DNA from: Lachnospiraceae bacterium
Lineage (GTDB): Bacteria; Bacillota_A; Clostridia; Lachnospirales; Lachnospiraceae
NCBI GenBank assembly: GCA_017464045.1
Contig: JAFUEG010000317.1
Location: 1-5,724 of the forward strand
Direction: 5' to 3'
DNA: 5,724 nucleotides
Under the pieces are notes generated by a model. That model saw only the letters and a list, made by a program, of their open reading frames with translations. It was not told where the DNA came from and searched no databases. Of this stretch, positions 1 through 5,587 are shown piece by piece (position 1 is the first letter of the stretch; the number at the start of each line of letters is the position of its first letter). Both the position numbers and the translations under genes were made by a program.

Positions 1-453
1 AAATTCATCATCCTGCTCCGGTATGGTAATGACCTTTTTATATTCCTCCATATCCACCTTCTGATTGATAAAACAGAACTGAAAGTGTATGGTCTCATCA
101 AAGTAGTTAAGAAACTGGCAATACTCGCCAAAGATATGCTGCTTCTCATCATTCTGTGCGAGCTGATAATTGATATCATAAAATTGCACCATACGGGTAT
201 AGTAATTACCCTCTACCTTACAGAGTCCATCTGAATAGATTTCTTCAAACGGTAAGGTGTCAAGTACCGTACTTGGTGCTTTCCTCTTATCCACTCTCTC
301 AACAAGTATCCTTGATAGATTCGTAAGCGGATTAGCCTTGTCATTTCCATGATAGGCTGACTGATATGTGGGGTTCTTAGCTCCTTTAGGCAACCTCTGC
401 ACATTACCTGCTGCGACTGTGCCTTTGTATGGCTGTTTTACTGCTTGTGCCAC
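1..453 (-). CDS. VirB4-like conjugation ATPase, N-terminal part (cut by window edge)
   Basis: The frame is open from a GTG at 453-451 through base 1, giving 151 codons and continuing outside the window. It begins MAQAVKQPYKGTVAAG and later reads PFEEIYSDGLCKVEGNYYTRM and FGEYCQFLNYFDE. This is the N-terminal pattern of the VirB4/TraE-type ATPases that follow PrgI in Gram-positive ICEs. The Walker motifs would lie further on and are not visible, so the call rests on this N-terminal pattern plus position. VirB4 proteins are cytoplasmic-face ATPases that power assembly and DNA transfer by the secretion channel. The GTG start is well constrained: an in-frame TGA lies 6 nt upstream of it, and a GGGGTG ribosome site sits 7 nt before it. 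The next in-frame ATG is nearly 90 codons later. The start lies 50 bases inside prgI in another frame, which implies coupled translation. Confidence 0.85.
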   Translation of the reverse strand, partial: MAQAVKQPYKGTVAAGNVQRLPKGAKNPTYQSAYHGNDKANPLTNLSRILVERVDKRKAPSTVLDTLPFEEIYSDGLCKVEGNYYTRMVQFYDINYQLAQNDEKQHIFGEYCQFLNYFDETIHFQFCFINQKVDMEEYKKVITIPEQDDEF

Positions 454-838
454 GCTTTTTCACCCCATTTCTATTTGATTTTTGCTGTACCTGCATCTGT
501 TTTTCTTTCTTACGTCTGTCATCATAATAAGAATAAATATTTTCAGACTCATAGGTTCGTATCTGGGGATACGCAAGGTTATGTCTTATCATATTTATCA
601 GATAGACCTCCAGAGGAAGCCCGTCCTTTTCCATGATTCCAAACAGAAAGAAGGGAGCCATGAGTGCTAATAGTACATAAAATGCAGGTGTCGTACCAAT
701 AGCGGCTCTTGCTATAAAATATCCTGGGAATCCAACCAGAATACCAAGTCCAAAACAGATACACTGTCTTTTCGTGAAGTTTCCTACAAACTTGGTCTTT
801 ATGTTGGTCAGATCCTTCGGAACACTGACATAAGCCAT
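404..838 (-). CDS. PrgI family conjugation membrane protein (VirB3-like position)
   Basis: 144 residues starting MAYVSVPKDL. There are two hydrophobic segments, at about residues 26-47 and 51-69. They are followed by the KDGLPLEVYL motif and NMIRHNLAYPQIRTY, a pattern characteristic of the PrgI family found directly upstream of VirB4 in Gram-positive conjugation systems. It is thought to be a small inner-channel component comparable in place to VirB3. The last 35 residues are a basic, hydrophilic tail (DDRRKKEKQ..., ending QRHSRSR). The ribosome site GGAAAGGAG lies 6 nt before the ATG. The 47-base gap to the upstream VirB6-like gene is almost filled by the 29-base hairpin element. The 3' end overlaps the VirB4-like gene by 50 bases, so the basic tail and the VirB4 N-terminus are encoded by the same DNA. 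Confidence 0.92.
   Translation of the reverse strand: MAYVSVPKDLTNIKTKFVGNFTKRQCICFGLGILVGFPGYFIARAAIGTTPAFYVLLALMAPFFLFGIMEKDGLPLEVYLINMIRHNLAYPQIRTYESENIYSYYDDRRKKEKQMQVQQKSNRNGVKKRGTSSKTAIQRHSRSR
461..466 (-). promoter_or_regulatory. Ribosome binding site of the VirB4-like gene, inside prgI
   Basis: The minus strand reads GGGGTG, 7 nt before the GTG at 453. It lies inside the prgI coding region. It decides the start of the VirB4-like gene because an in-frame stop lies between it and the GTG. Confidence 0.6.
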
Positions 839-854
839 TTATTGCTCCTTTCCT

Positions 855-883
855 CAACTTCTGTTCAAGTTGAACAGAAGTCA
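855..883 (-). repeat. 29-base hairpin element, copy 2, before the prgI ribosome site
   Basis: A near-perfect dyad: arms ACTTCTGTTCAA at 857-868 and TTGAACAGAAGT at 870-881 around a single central G. The same 29 bases occur exactly at 5316-5344. As minus-strand RNA it folds into a 10-bp stem with loop AACUU, extended at the base by a G-U and a U-G pair. The same outer positions are C/A mismatches on the plus strand, so the full 12-bp stem exists only in the transfer-operon mRNA. It starts 2 nt after the stop of the VirB6-like gene and ends 1 nt before the GGAAAGGAG site of prgI. There is no U-tract, so it is not an intrinsic terminator. It could be an RNA structure gating or stabilising the message, or a DNA operator. 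Confidence 0.85.
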
Positions 884-885
884 CA

Positions 886-1863
886 TTATTGAATAGCGAA
901 GATCTGCTTAGTAATACCTTCGCACTTAAACATCGTATAAACTAAAAGTATTGAAATACCAACCGTACTCCAACATGCTTTTGTAAGTAATGATATTGCT
1001 GTGACACCGTTATCGGCATCTATCGCAATAGTTGTCGGGTCAAATACATTGGCTACGAGCACGCCATATATTGCCACACATATCATCATCAGAACTGCCT
1101 GCATAGCAAGGGCAAATACATTTTTGAGATACCCCACACCTATATTTGACAGTTGATGATTTGTAATGGTAGCCAGTGGCAAAGGCGCAACCGCACAATG
1201 CAGATATATGGAAATCATTCGGGAATACAGAATAATCGTAATAAGGATTCCCATAAACTTAATGATGATATCAATAAACCATGTAGATACCGTAAGGCTT
1301 ATAAGTCCTGATACATCACCGCTGTCAGCATCCTCATCCTGGTCTCCATAGTTATCCGTCAGATATTGCAGCAGCGTCGAACCCGATGTGTTTTCTGCTG
1401 TTGTGGTATTAAGAACTGTAGTGGTTTTGCTGACCATTGAAGCTCCTATACCAAAGAAACAGTTACATAGAGTAAGTGAGTTCGCTATAAACCACGCTGC
1501 AACTATGGTTTTGATAAGCCACTTCATAAGAACTGACACAAAATCTACATCTGCAAGATTATTGGGCTGAATAAGCATAGATATAAGTTCCCATAAGACA
1601 ACGAAGGTAAACACCGTACCAGCAACGGGAAGTGCCACCTGCTCAGCTATCTTTTCTATCAAAGACCAAATCGTGCCACCCTGCCATGCATCAGGTGAAG
1701 TTGTAAGCTCTCCTGAAATGGTCGCTACCTTTTCATTGAGGTCACTAAGCATAGTGCTTAGATTGCTGTACGCAAGCTCGTAGAATATGTCTCGAAACCC
1801 GTTCATAAGCTTCTGAACTGTCTTATCAAACAGCCCAAGAAAAACTGGCATTAGTTGAAACAT
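886..1863 (-). CDS. VirB6/TrbL-like polytopic conjugation membrane protein
   Basis: 325 residues from the ATG at 1863, starting MFQLMPVFLGLFDKTVQKL. An amphipathic N-terminal region of about 70 residues is followed by roughly five to six hydrophobic segments, at about residues 76-98, 112-138, 186-214, 246-274 and 290-312, with a shorter one near 222-232. An acidic loop (YGDQDEDADSGD, about 172-183) lies between them. The architecture and position between Maff2 and PrgI fit the VirB6/TrbL-like proteins of clostridial ICEs (a family I recall as named after C. difficile CD1112), which form part of the inner-membrane channel. An upstream extension to GTG at 1911 is possible in frame. However, the ATG at 1863 has a good AAAGGAG site 6 nt before it, and the extra 16 codons lie in a hairpin with no ribosome site of their own. 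Confidence 0.85.
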   Translation of the reverse strand: MFQLMPVFLGLFDKTVQKLMNGFRDIFYELAYSNLSTMLSDLNEKVATISGELTTSPDAWQGGTIWSLIEKIAEQVALPVAGTVFTFVVLWELISMLIQPNNLADVDFVSVLMKWLIKTIVAAWFIANSLTLCNCFFGIGASMVSKTTTVLNTTTAENTSGSTLLQYLTDNYGDQDEDADSGDVSGLISLTVSTWFIDIIIKFMGILITIILYSRMISIYLHCAVAPLPLATITNHQLSNIGVGYLKNVFALAMQAVLMMICVAIYGVLVANVFDPTTIAIDADNGVTAISLLTKACWSTVGISILLVYTMFKCEGITKQIFAIQ

Positions 1864-1869
1864 ATTTCG

Positions 1870-1876
1870 CTCCTTT
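1870..1876 (-). promoter_or_regulatory. Ribosome binding site fixing the VirB6-like start
   Basis: The minus strand reads AAAGGAG, 6 nt before the ATG at 1863. It favours this start over the in-frame GTG at 1911, which would place the ribosome site inside the coding region. Confidence 0.75.
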
Positions 1877-1882
1877 ATAAGA

Positions 1883-1918
1883 ATGGGTAGTTGTATGCCG
1901 GCTGCATACACTACCCAT
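1883..1918 (-). other. Stem-loop directly upstream of the VirB6-like ribosome site
   Basis: An inverted repeat: ATGGGTAG (1883-1890) plus TGTATGC (1892-1898) pairs with GCATACA (1904-1910) plus CTACCCAT (1911-1918). One base is bulged at 1891 and the loop has 5 bases. The stem is 15 bp. It ends 6 nt before the AAAGGAG site of the downstream gene and is not followed by a U-tract. Its sequence is unrelated to the repeated hairpin at 855 and 5316, but its placement relative to the ribosome site is similar. Confidence 0.75.
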
Positions 1919-1932
1919 CAGTCTGTAAGTTA

Positions 1933-1941
1933 TGTTATAAT
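1933..1941 (+). promoter_or_regulatory. Possible extended -10 promoter facing against the operon
   Basis: The plus strand carries TG-T-TATAAT, a perfect extended -10 element. No convincing -35 hexamer lies 16-18 bases upstream, where the hairpin arm is; extended -10 promoters can work without one. Initiation would fall near 1948. The complementary strand gives only a weaker TATAAC box for the operon direction. Confidence 0.35.
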
Positions 1942-1947
1942 GTAACT

Positions 1948-2021
1948 GTGGTTTTACTTGCGAGGTTTTACCACATAAGGGCATATCTTTTATCAATTTT
2001 GATATATGGATATGCCTTTTT
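1948..2021 (+). ncRNA. Candidate short plus-strand RNA antisense to the Maff2-VirB6 junction
   Basis: Three signals line up. An extended -10 box ends at 1941. A stem-loop begins at the predicted transcription start: GTGGT 1948-1952 with ACCAC 1970-1974, and inside it ACTT with AGGT around a GCG loop. A terminator-like hairpin follows, ending in TTTTT at 2017-2021. The product would be about 74 nt. It would be complementary to the untranslated stretch between the Maff2 and VirB6-like genes, reaching only the Maff2 stop codon. The inner ACUU/AGGU pairing uses a G-U pair that becomes a C/A mismatch on the minus strand, which mildly favours the plus-strand fold. No homology to a named RNA is recognised, and chance arrangement in A+T-rich DNA is possible. 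Confidence 0.3.
1977..2021 (+). terminator. Terminator-like hairpin after the Maff2 gene
   Basis: AAGGGCATATC (1977-1987) pairs with GATATGCCTTT (2009-2019), 11 bp including one G-U pair. Inside is a smaller stem, TATCA/TGATA. On the plus strand it is followed by a T-run (2017-2021), as in an intrinsic terminator. In the operon direction the same hairpin begins right after the Maff2 stop codon but lacks a good U-tract. There it would act at most as a weak terminator or a 3' stabilising structure for the Maff2 message. Confidence 0.5.
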
Positions 2022-2355
2022 ATAATGATGTCGGGATAAGGTCGGAAAGCTTTGGTACAAGCAGCGCTCCGATAAGCATAACTCCTGCTCCTGCCATGAA
2101 CTGCTTCATACCCTGAGACTTAGCACCCGGGTTATCATTGCCGTATCCTTCAAGAAGGTTTACAACTCCAAGAACCGCAAGACCACCACCAACTGCGATA
2201 ATAACTACCTTAAGTGCCGATACACCACTCTTAAGGAATGATGTGTAATCAAGAAGCATCAGGAACTGTGCAAGTCCCTTATGTGACGCTAAAAATGAAA
2301 GTAACTTAGAGCCAGCAAAATACTCTGTGGCTGCATTTGTAAGTAATGAATACAT
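2020..2355 (-). CDS. Maff2 family small membrane protein of ICE transfer module
   Basis: 111 residues. Two hydrophobic segments, at about 47-68 (VVIIAVGGGLAVLGVVNLL) and 87-104 (FMAGAGVMLIGALLVPKL), flank the signature GYGNDNPGAKSQG (about 70-82), which is typical of Maff2 proteins. Such two-helix small proteins sit between the VirD4 and VirB6 genes in clostridial ICEs. By size and topology they are comparable to VirB2/TrbC pilin-type subunits, but a pilin role is inference. The first ~45 residues form an additional hydrophobic-amphipathic leader before the conserved core. The start has an AAAGGAG site located in the end of the VirD4 gene, 5 nt of gap separate the two genes, and translation is probably coupled. 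A stable hairpin follows the stop. Confidence 0.88.
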   Translation of the reverse strand: MYSLLTNAATEYFAGSKLLSFLASHKGLAQFLMLLDYTSFLKSGVSALKVVIIAVGGGLAVLGVVNLLEGYGNDNPGAKSQGMKQFMAGAGVMLIGALLVPKLSDLIPTSL

Positions 2356-2360
2356 TGTTT

Positions 2361-4436
2361 TTATTCTCCTTTATCTTGTTTTTTATTCTTTAGCTTTTCT
2401 CTTACGATATTTTGAACAGTTTCATTGGCTACTTCTGTAAGTTCATCCGGAATCCTAATTCCCGTAAGGTCGAGGTGCACGAACTTAGTGTCCTTCTTAA
2501 CCTTCATCTTTCCATATCCCTTAACATACTTCTCCAAATCAAACTCATTTCTCTTATCGTAGTCTGAAAGCTCTTTATACATGTCGTGTTTCGTGATATC
2601 TACCTTGTCTGAAAAGAATGGTCTCACGCCACGAACCTGCAATATACATTTACCGCCATCCATAAGTGCAAGCCTGTCTTGGCTCATTAGCTCTCTTCCG
2701 AGCTTCTGATAGTTCATACCATAGGACAGCGATGTACCTCTGGTATCAGAGGTGTTATAGGTGTCGATTGTTTCCTTACCGAGTACATCAGCAAGGTCTT
2801 TAAGAGTAGATTTTTCTTTTCCACCCAAAAAAAGAAAGGTATCGCAATTACCTTCGATGGTCTCAGCGTTATCCTTATAAATGGACTTTAGCTGTGCCTT
2901 TGACTGAAGAATAATACTTGCAGATATCTCTCTACTTCTTATTGTCGCTATTAACTTGTCGAATTTGGGAATCTGACCGATGTTGGCAAACTCGTCTAAG
3001 ATACACCTTACATGTACCGGGAGCTTGCCACCGTACTCATCATCCGCTATGGTACATAGCAGATTAAATAATTGAGTGTACATGATGGACACAAGGAAAT
3101 TAAGTGAATCATCTGTATCTGATATTATGACAAAAAGTGCTGTCTTATGAATACCTATATCGCCAAGATCAAGCTCATCATACGATGTAATCTCACGTAC
3201 TTCCTTGATATCAAAAGGCGCAAGTCTAGCCCCACAGCTTACTAGAATTGATTTTGCTGTTTTACCTGCTGCGAGCTTATACTTCTTGTACTGCCTTACT
3301 GCAAAGGAATCAGGGTCTTTGTTTATGCCTTCGTCCTTATTTCCAAACTCAATATCTTTGAACATTAGATCTATGGCATTCTCATAACCTTCATCATCTT
3401 CTCTTGTCTCTGATGCATCTATCATAGCAAGAAGTGATATAAAGTTTTTCTCATCATCCTCACAATATTTCACTATATAAGCAACATAAGCAGTGAATAG
3501 AAGTCTTTCGCTCTTCACCCAAAAGTCCTCTCCGCTTTGCGCTCCCTCACCCTTTGTATTAGCTATAAGCGTATTAACGAACTTTAGGACATCCTGCTCA
3601 GTCTTTATATAATGAAATGGATTATAGTGCAGCGACTTGTCAAAGTTAATCGTATTGAAAACTTTTAGCTTATAAGGCTCTCTGATCGGCTTTCCTGTCT
3701 TCTTATCGAGTATCCTGCCCTGTCTGTCATGTGAGCAACCCTCATACAGCTTCTCTTGTTCCTTGTTCAGCTTGTTATAGAATACATACGAACCTTTCTG
3801 AAGCATCTTACCAACCTCTAAAACAACGGTTCCTTTAGGGTCAGTAACCACATAAGAGCTGTGCATCTGCATAAGATTGGGCTTAACAAAGCCCCTCGTC
3901 TTGCCTGCACCACTTCCTCCGACCAACATGATATTCTTGTTTCTATCATACTTTGGATGCTCCGGTCTGGTCATACGCAGCCATTCTGATGAAGTAAGTG
4001 GTATATTGTTCCACTTATTAGGGTCTGTATAAGGTTCAAAGTCCTTTTCCATCCCCCATTTTGCAGAACCATATTCCTCTCCATGTCTGAACTGTTTTGC
4101 ATTCTTTTTACGACTGTTCATATACAACTTAAATACAACACCGGCGATAATTCCACCAAAGAAAGGAATAAACTTAAAAGATGGAATCACATAAGGCGGC
4201 ACCTGAAAAAACTTGGTAAAACCCTCTACACATTTGTCCAAAAAATCAGTCTTATCACTTGCACAAACTGCCTGCGAGTATTTATTGACCGTATAAAACA
4301 GAATCGAAAATGGTATAGCATCTATAGCGACCTTGTTGGCATTAACTTTCCCATTCTTTATATATGGCTTAAGTGCTTTCTTTGGAAGTTCCTTTAGGTC
4401 ACTTAGGATGCCGCTGACAATCTTATTCTTTGCCAT
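2361..4436 (-). CDS. VirD4/TraG-type conjugative coupling ATPase (T4CP)
   Basis: 691 residues, a usual length for Gram-positive coupling proteins. The N-terminus has hydrophobic stretches at about 40-58 and 81-105, the latter the stronger membrane anchor. The cytoplasmic ATPase follows: Walker A GGSGAGKT at 173-180, then VVTDPKG at 196-202, and Walker B CILDEFANIG at 478-487 (acidic pair D481-E482). Next come IATIRSREISASIILQS (496-512), with the conserved motif-III glutamine, and FLFLGGKE (535-541). These features identify the TraG/VirD4 family. The family forms a hexameric pump that recruits the relaxase-DNA complex and drives it into the type IV channel. The gene begins 4 nt after the PcfB-like gene, with AGGTGA as ribosome site, and ends 5 nt before the Maff2 gene. 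The C-terminal tail is lysine-rich. Confidence 0.96.
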   Translation of the reverse strand: MAKNKIVSGILSDLKELPKKALKPYIKNGKVNANKVAIDAIPFSILFYTVNKYSQAVCASDKTDFLDKCVEGFTKFFQVPPYVIPSFKFIPFFGGIIAGVVFKLYMNSRKKNAKQFRHGEEYGSAKWGMEKDFEPYTDPNKWNNIPLTSSEWLRMTRPEHPKYDRNKNIMLVGGSGAGKTRGFVKPNLMQMHSSYVVTDPKGTVVLEVGKMLQKGSYVFYNKLNKEQEKLYEGCSHDRQGRILDKKTGKPIREPYKLKVFNTINFDKSLHYNPFHYIKTEQDVLKFVNTLIANTKGEGAQSGEDFWVKSERLLFTAYVAYIVKYCEDDEKNFISLLAMIDASETREDDEGYENAIDLMFKDIEFGNKDEGINKDPDSFAVRQYKKYKLAAGKTAKSILVSCGARLAPFDIKEVREITSYDELDLGDIGIHKTALFVIISDTDDSLNFLVSIMYTQLFNLLCTIADDEYGGKLPVHVRCILDEFANIGQIPKFDKLIATIRSREISASIILQSKAQLKSIYKDNAETIEGNCDTFLFLGGKEKSTLKDLADVLGKETIDTYNTSDTRGTSLSYGMNYQKLGRELMSQDRLALMDGGKCILQVRGVRPFFSDKVDITKHDMYKELSDYDKRNEFDLEKYVKGYGKMKVKKDTKFVHLDLTGIRIPDELTEVANETVQNIVREKLKNKKQDKGE

Positions 4437-4440
4437 AGTA

Positions 4441-5223
4441 TCACCTGCTTTGATTCATGTTCTTGGACTTCTGCTTTGTCTTTTCTCTCTGCCTGTTCTT
4501 ATCCTTCTTCTCAGATATTTCCTTTTTATCCTTAATCCTCTCGGATAGGGATTTCTTTTTCCTCGGCTCCATAGTAGAAGCCTTTTCCTTTATCTTTCCT
4601 ACTGCATTTTCTTCTCTGGTACTGCCTTTATCAAGCAGCTTACCCTCATGGTCCTTAAACTCGAATCTCTCTCCGTCATTTTCAAGTACATTACTAAGCT
4701 TTTCATAATCAATATCCTTTTCATGTATAAATGACTGTGAGAATATCTCCTGATCCTTATCATTTAGAACTGTAAGCGTCTTAGTCATGGCTTTTTCTTC
4801 TTCAAGAACCTGCTGTGAAGACATTTTTAGAAGTGCTGTGAGCTGGTCTATGTTCTTAACCTCACAGAAGGCTGTATAGCTCTTTGTACCATCAGCATTC
4901 TCTGTTGCTTTAAGCTCTACCGGAAGATGCATCTTCTTACAGTTCTGCTCCAGTATCTTTACAACTCTCTCATCAGCTACTTCCTGATGTGCTACATCTA
5001 TGCCTTCTCTATTAAAACGCTTTACGGAACCATGCGTTTCTTTATAGTTATCAGTTACCTTACCGACAACCTTTGACAACACAGTATCTTTATCCTCTCG
5101 TGTAAGCGCCTTATTCTGTTCTGACTCTCTGCAAGCCTTAACTATCGCCTGAATAAGCTCCGTACCAATAGAAACAATGGCTTTACCAGTTTGGAAAGAT
5201 TCATTGGTTAAATCATCTACCAC
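4441..5223 (-). CDS. PcfB-like (DUF3801) conjugation accessory protein
   Basis: 260 residues, no membrane segment. The N-terminal half (about 1-75) is helical, and GSVKRFNREG at 65-74 precedes a compact region. That region (about 85-135) contains HLPVELKATENADGTKSYTAFC then NIDQLTALLK, the 'pseudo-substrate plus compare' pattern I associate with DUF3801/PcfB. The last ~50 residues are highly charged (RKKKSLSERIKDKKE...), probably disordered and nucleic-acid or partner binding. PcfB of pCF10 is known to work with the coupling ATPase PcfC and relaxase in substrate presentation; the gene's position just before VirD4 fits this. Start is GTG (5223-5221), with GGAGGA 7 nt before it. It overlaps the end of the 29-residue ORF by 11 bases, and the VirD4 gene follows after 4 nt. 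Family assignment is from pattern memory. Confidence 0.8.
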   Translation of the reverse strand: MVDDLTNESFQTGKAIVSIGTELIQAIVKACRESEQNKALTREDKDTVLSKVVGKVTDNYKETHGSVKRFNREGIDVAHQEVADERVVKILEQNCKKMHLPVELKATENADGTKSYTAFCEVKNIDQLTALLKMSSQQVLEEEKAMTKTLTVLNDKDQEIFSQSFIHEKDIDYEKLSNVLENDGERFEFKDHEGKLLDKGSTREENAVGKIKEKASTMEPRKKKSLSERIKDKKEISEKKDKNRQREKTKQKSKNMNQSR

Positions 5224-5302
5224 TGTCTAATCCTCCATAATCAATGTAATTACTTCTGGCATAGCCTACATGTAATGTGGGTGCTCTAATCCTCTTATCC
5301 AT
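5213..5302 (-). CDS. 29-residue mini-ORF before the PcfB-like gene, function unknown
   Basis: The ORF runs from ATG 5302-5300 to TGA, giving 29 residues beginning MDKRIRAPTLHVGYARSNYI. It is not recognised. It is basic at the start, rich in Tyr and Gly later, and has no membrane segment. Support for translation: a GAAAGGAG site ends 5 nt before the ATG, and the ORF runs through to overlap the PcfB-like GTG start by 11 bases, as in a coupled gene pair. An ATG 4 nt further upstream opens a frame that closes after three codons. It may be a real small protein or a leader peptide whose translation delivers ribosomes to the PcfB-like gene. The hairpin element copy 1 abuts its ribosome site. Confidence 0.55.
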   Translation of the reverse strand: MDKRIRAPTLHVGYARSNYIDYGGLDSGR

Positions 5303-5315
5303 ACATTCTCCTTTC

Positions 5316-5344
5316 CAACTTCTGTTCAAGTTGAACAGAAGTCA
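5316..5344 (-). repeat. 29-base hairpin element, copy 1, before the mini-ORF ribosome site
   Basis: Identical over 29 bases to 855-883. The dyad arms are 5318-5329 and 5331-5342 around central G 5330. In the mRNA its first three bases are the TGA stop codon of the 48-residue gene, and its last base directly adjoins the GAAAGGAG site of the next ORF. A ribosome terminating on the upstream gene would therefore sit on the 5' arm and open the stem. No U-tract follows, so termination is unlikely. Confidence 0.85.
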
Positions 5345-5488
5345 AATATCTTTATTCTTTGAATCATTATTCTTGTTATCTTTTCGTGTGATAATCAGCA
5401 TTATAAGAGTCACAATAGCCAAAACTACCACGACAGCCACCTGAATCTTCATAGGTATTCTGTCTAAGAAATAATTCAAATTCCACAT
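5342..5488 (-). CDS. 48-residue single-pass membrane peptide, function unknown
   Basis: The ORF from ATG 5488 encodes MWNLNYFLDRIPMKIQVAVV, then a continuous hydrophobic segment (residues about 15-33, rich in Val/Ile/Leu), and a hydrophilic tail RKDNKNNDSKNKDI. It is one clear transmembrane helix with a charged, Asn/Lys-rich end. A GGAAAGGAG site lies 5 nt before the ATG, and the stop codon is the first triplet of the hairpin element. I do not recognise the family. Its location at the head of the transfer genes, after a terminator, suggests a small component or regulator of the membrane channel; that is inference. It could alternatively be an entry-exclusion or stabilising peptide, for which there is no direct evidence here. 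Confidence 0.7.
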   Translation of the reverse strand: MWNLNYFLDRIPMKIQVAVVVVLAIVTLIMLIITRKDNKNNDSKNKDI

Positions 5489-5505
5489 ATCTACTCCTTT
5501 CCACG

Positions 5506-5544
5506 AAAAAAGCGCCTATAAGTATTTCTACTCATAGACGCCTT
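5506..5544 (-). terminator. Intrinsic terminator or attenuator ahead of the 48-residue gene
   Basis: In the minus-strand RNA a 13-bp stem (arms 5529-5541 and 5512-5524, two G-U pairs) is capped by a GAAA tetraloop. It is followed by six U residues (5511-5506). AAG before the stem can pair with the first Us and lengthen it. This is a strong rho-independent terminator. It lies 44 nt after the stop of the upstream gene, but its U-tract ends only 17 nt before the ATG of the 48-residue gene. That leaves room for a ribosome site but not for a promoter. Confidence 0.85.
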
Positions 5545-5587
5545 AACGCTGTGTTATTATAGTTTCTTATTTCGTTTATATTGCGAT

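Noticed and set aside
213..404. 63-codon minus-strand ORF
   Set aside because: It is an alternative frame inside the VirB4-like gene, whose own frame is open from 453 to the window edge with a recognisable protein pattern.
445..670. Two plus-strand ORFs of about 60 codons
   Set aside because: They are antisense shadows of prgI without supported starts; their hydrophobic look mirrors the basic and polar codons of the real gene.
579..884. 101-codon minus-strand ORF starting in the hairpin
   Set aside because: It overlaps prgI almost entirely in another frame, has no ribosome site and encodes no recognisable pattern.
1864..1911. N-terminal extension of the VirB6-like protein to a GTG at 1911
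   Set aside because: The extension lies in a stem-loop with no ribosome site before it, whereas the ATG at 1863 has AAAGGAG at ideal spacing.
1883..1930. Hammerhead ribozyme-like core (CTGATGG before a stem)
   Set aside because: The required CUGAUGA is not matched exactly, and no GAAA follows the stem, so the catalytic core is absent.
1950..1971. Direct repeat GGTTTTAC twice with a 14-base period
   Set aside because: Too short and only two copies; it is explained by the stem-loop GTGGT...ACCAC with matching T-runs, and does not make a CRISPR or iteron array.
4083..4708. Plus-strand ORFs (up to 104 codons) rich in Phe, Leu and Ser
   Set aside because: They lie antisense to the VirD4 N-terminus and the Lys/Glu-rich PcfB-like tail, whose AAA/GAA codons read as Phe and Ser on the other strand.
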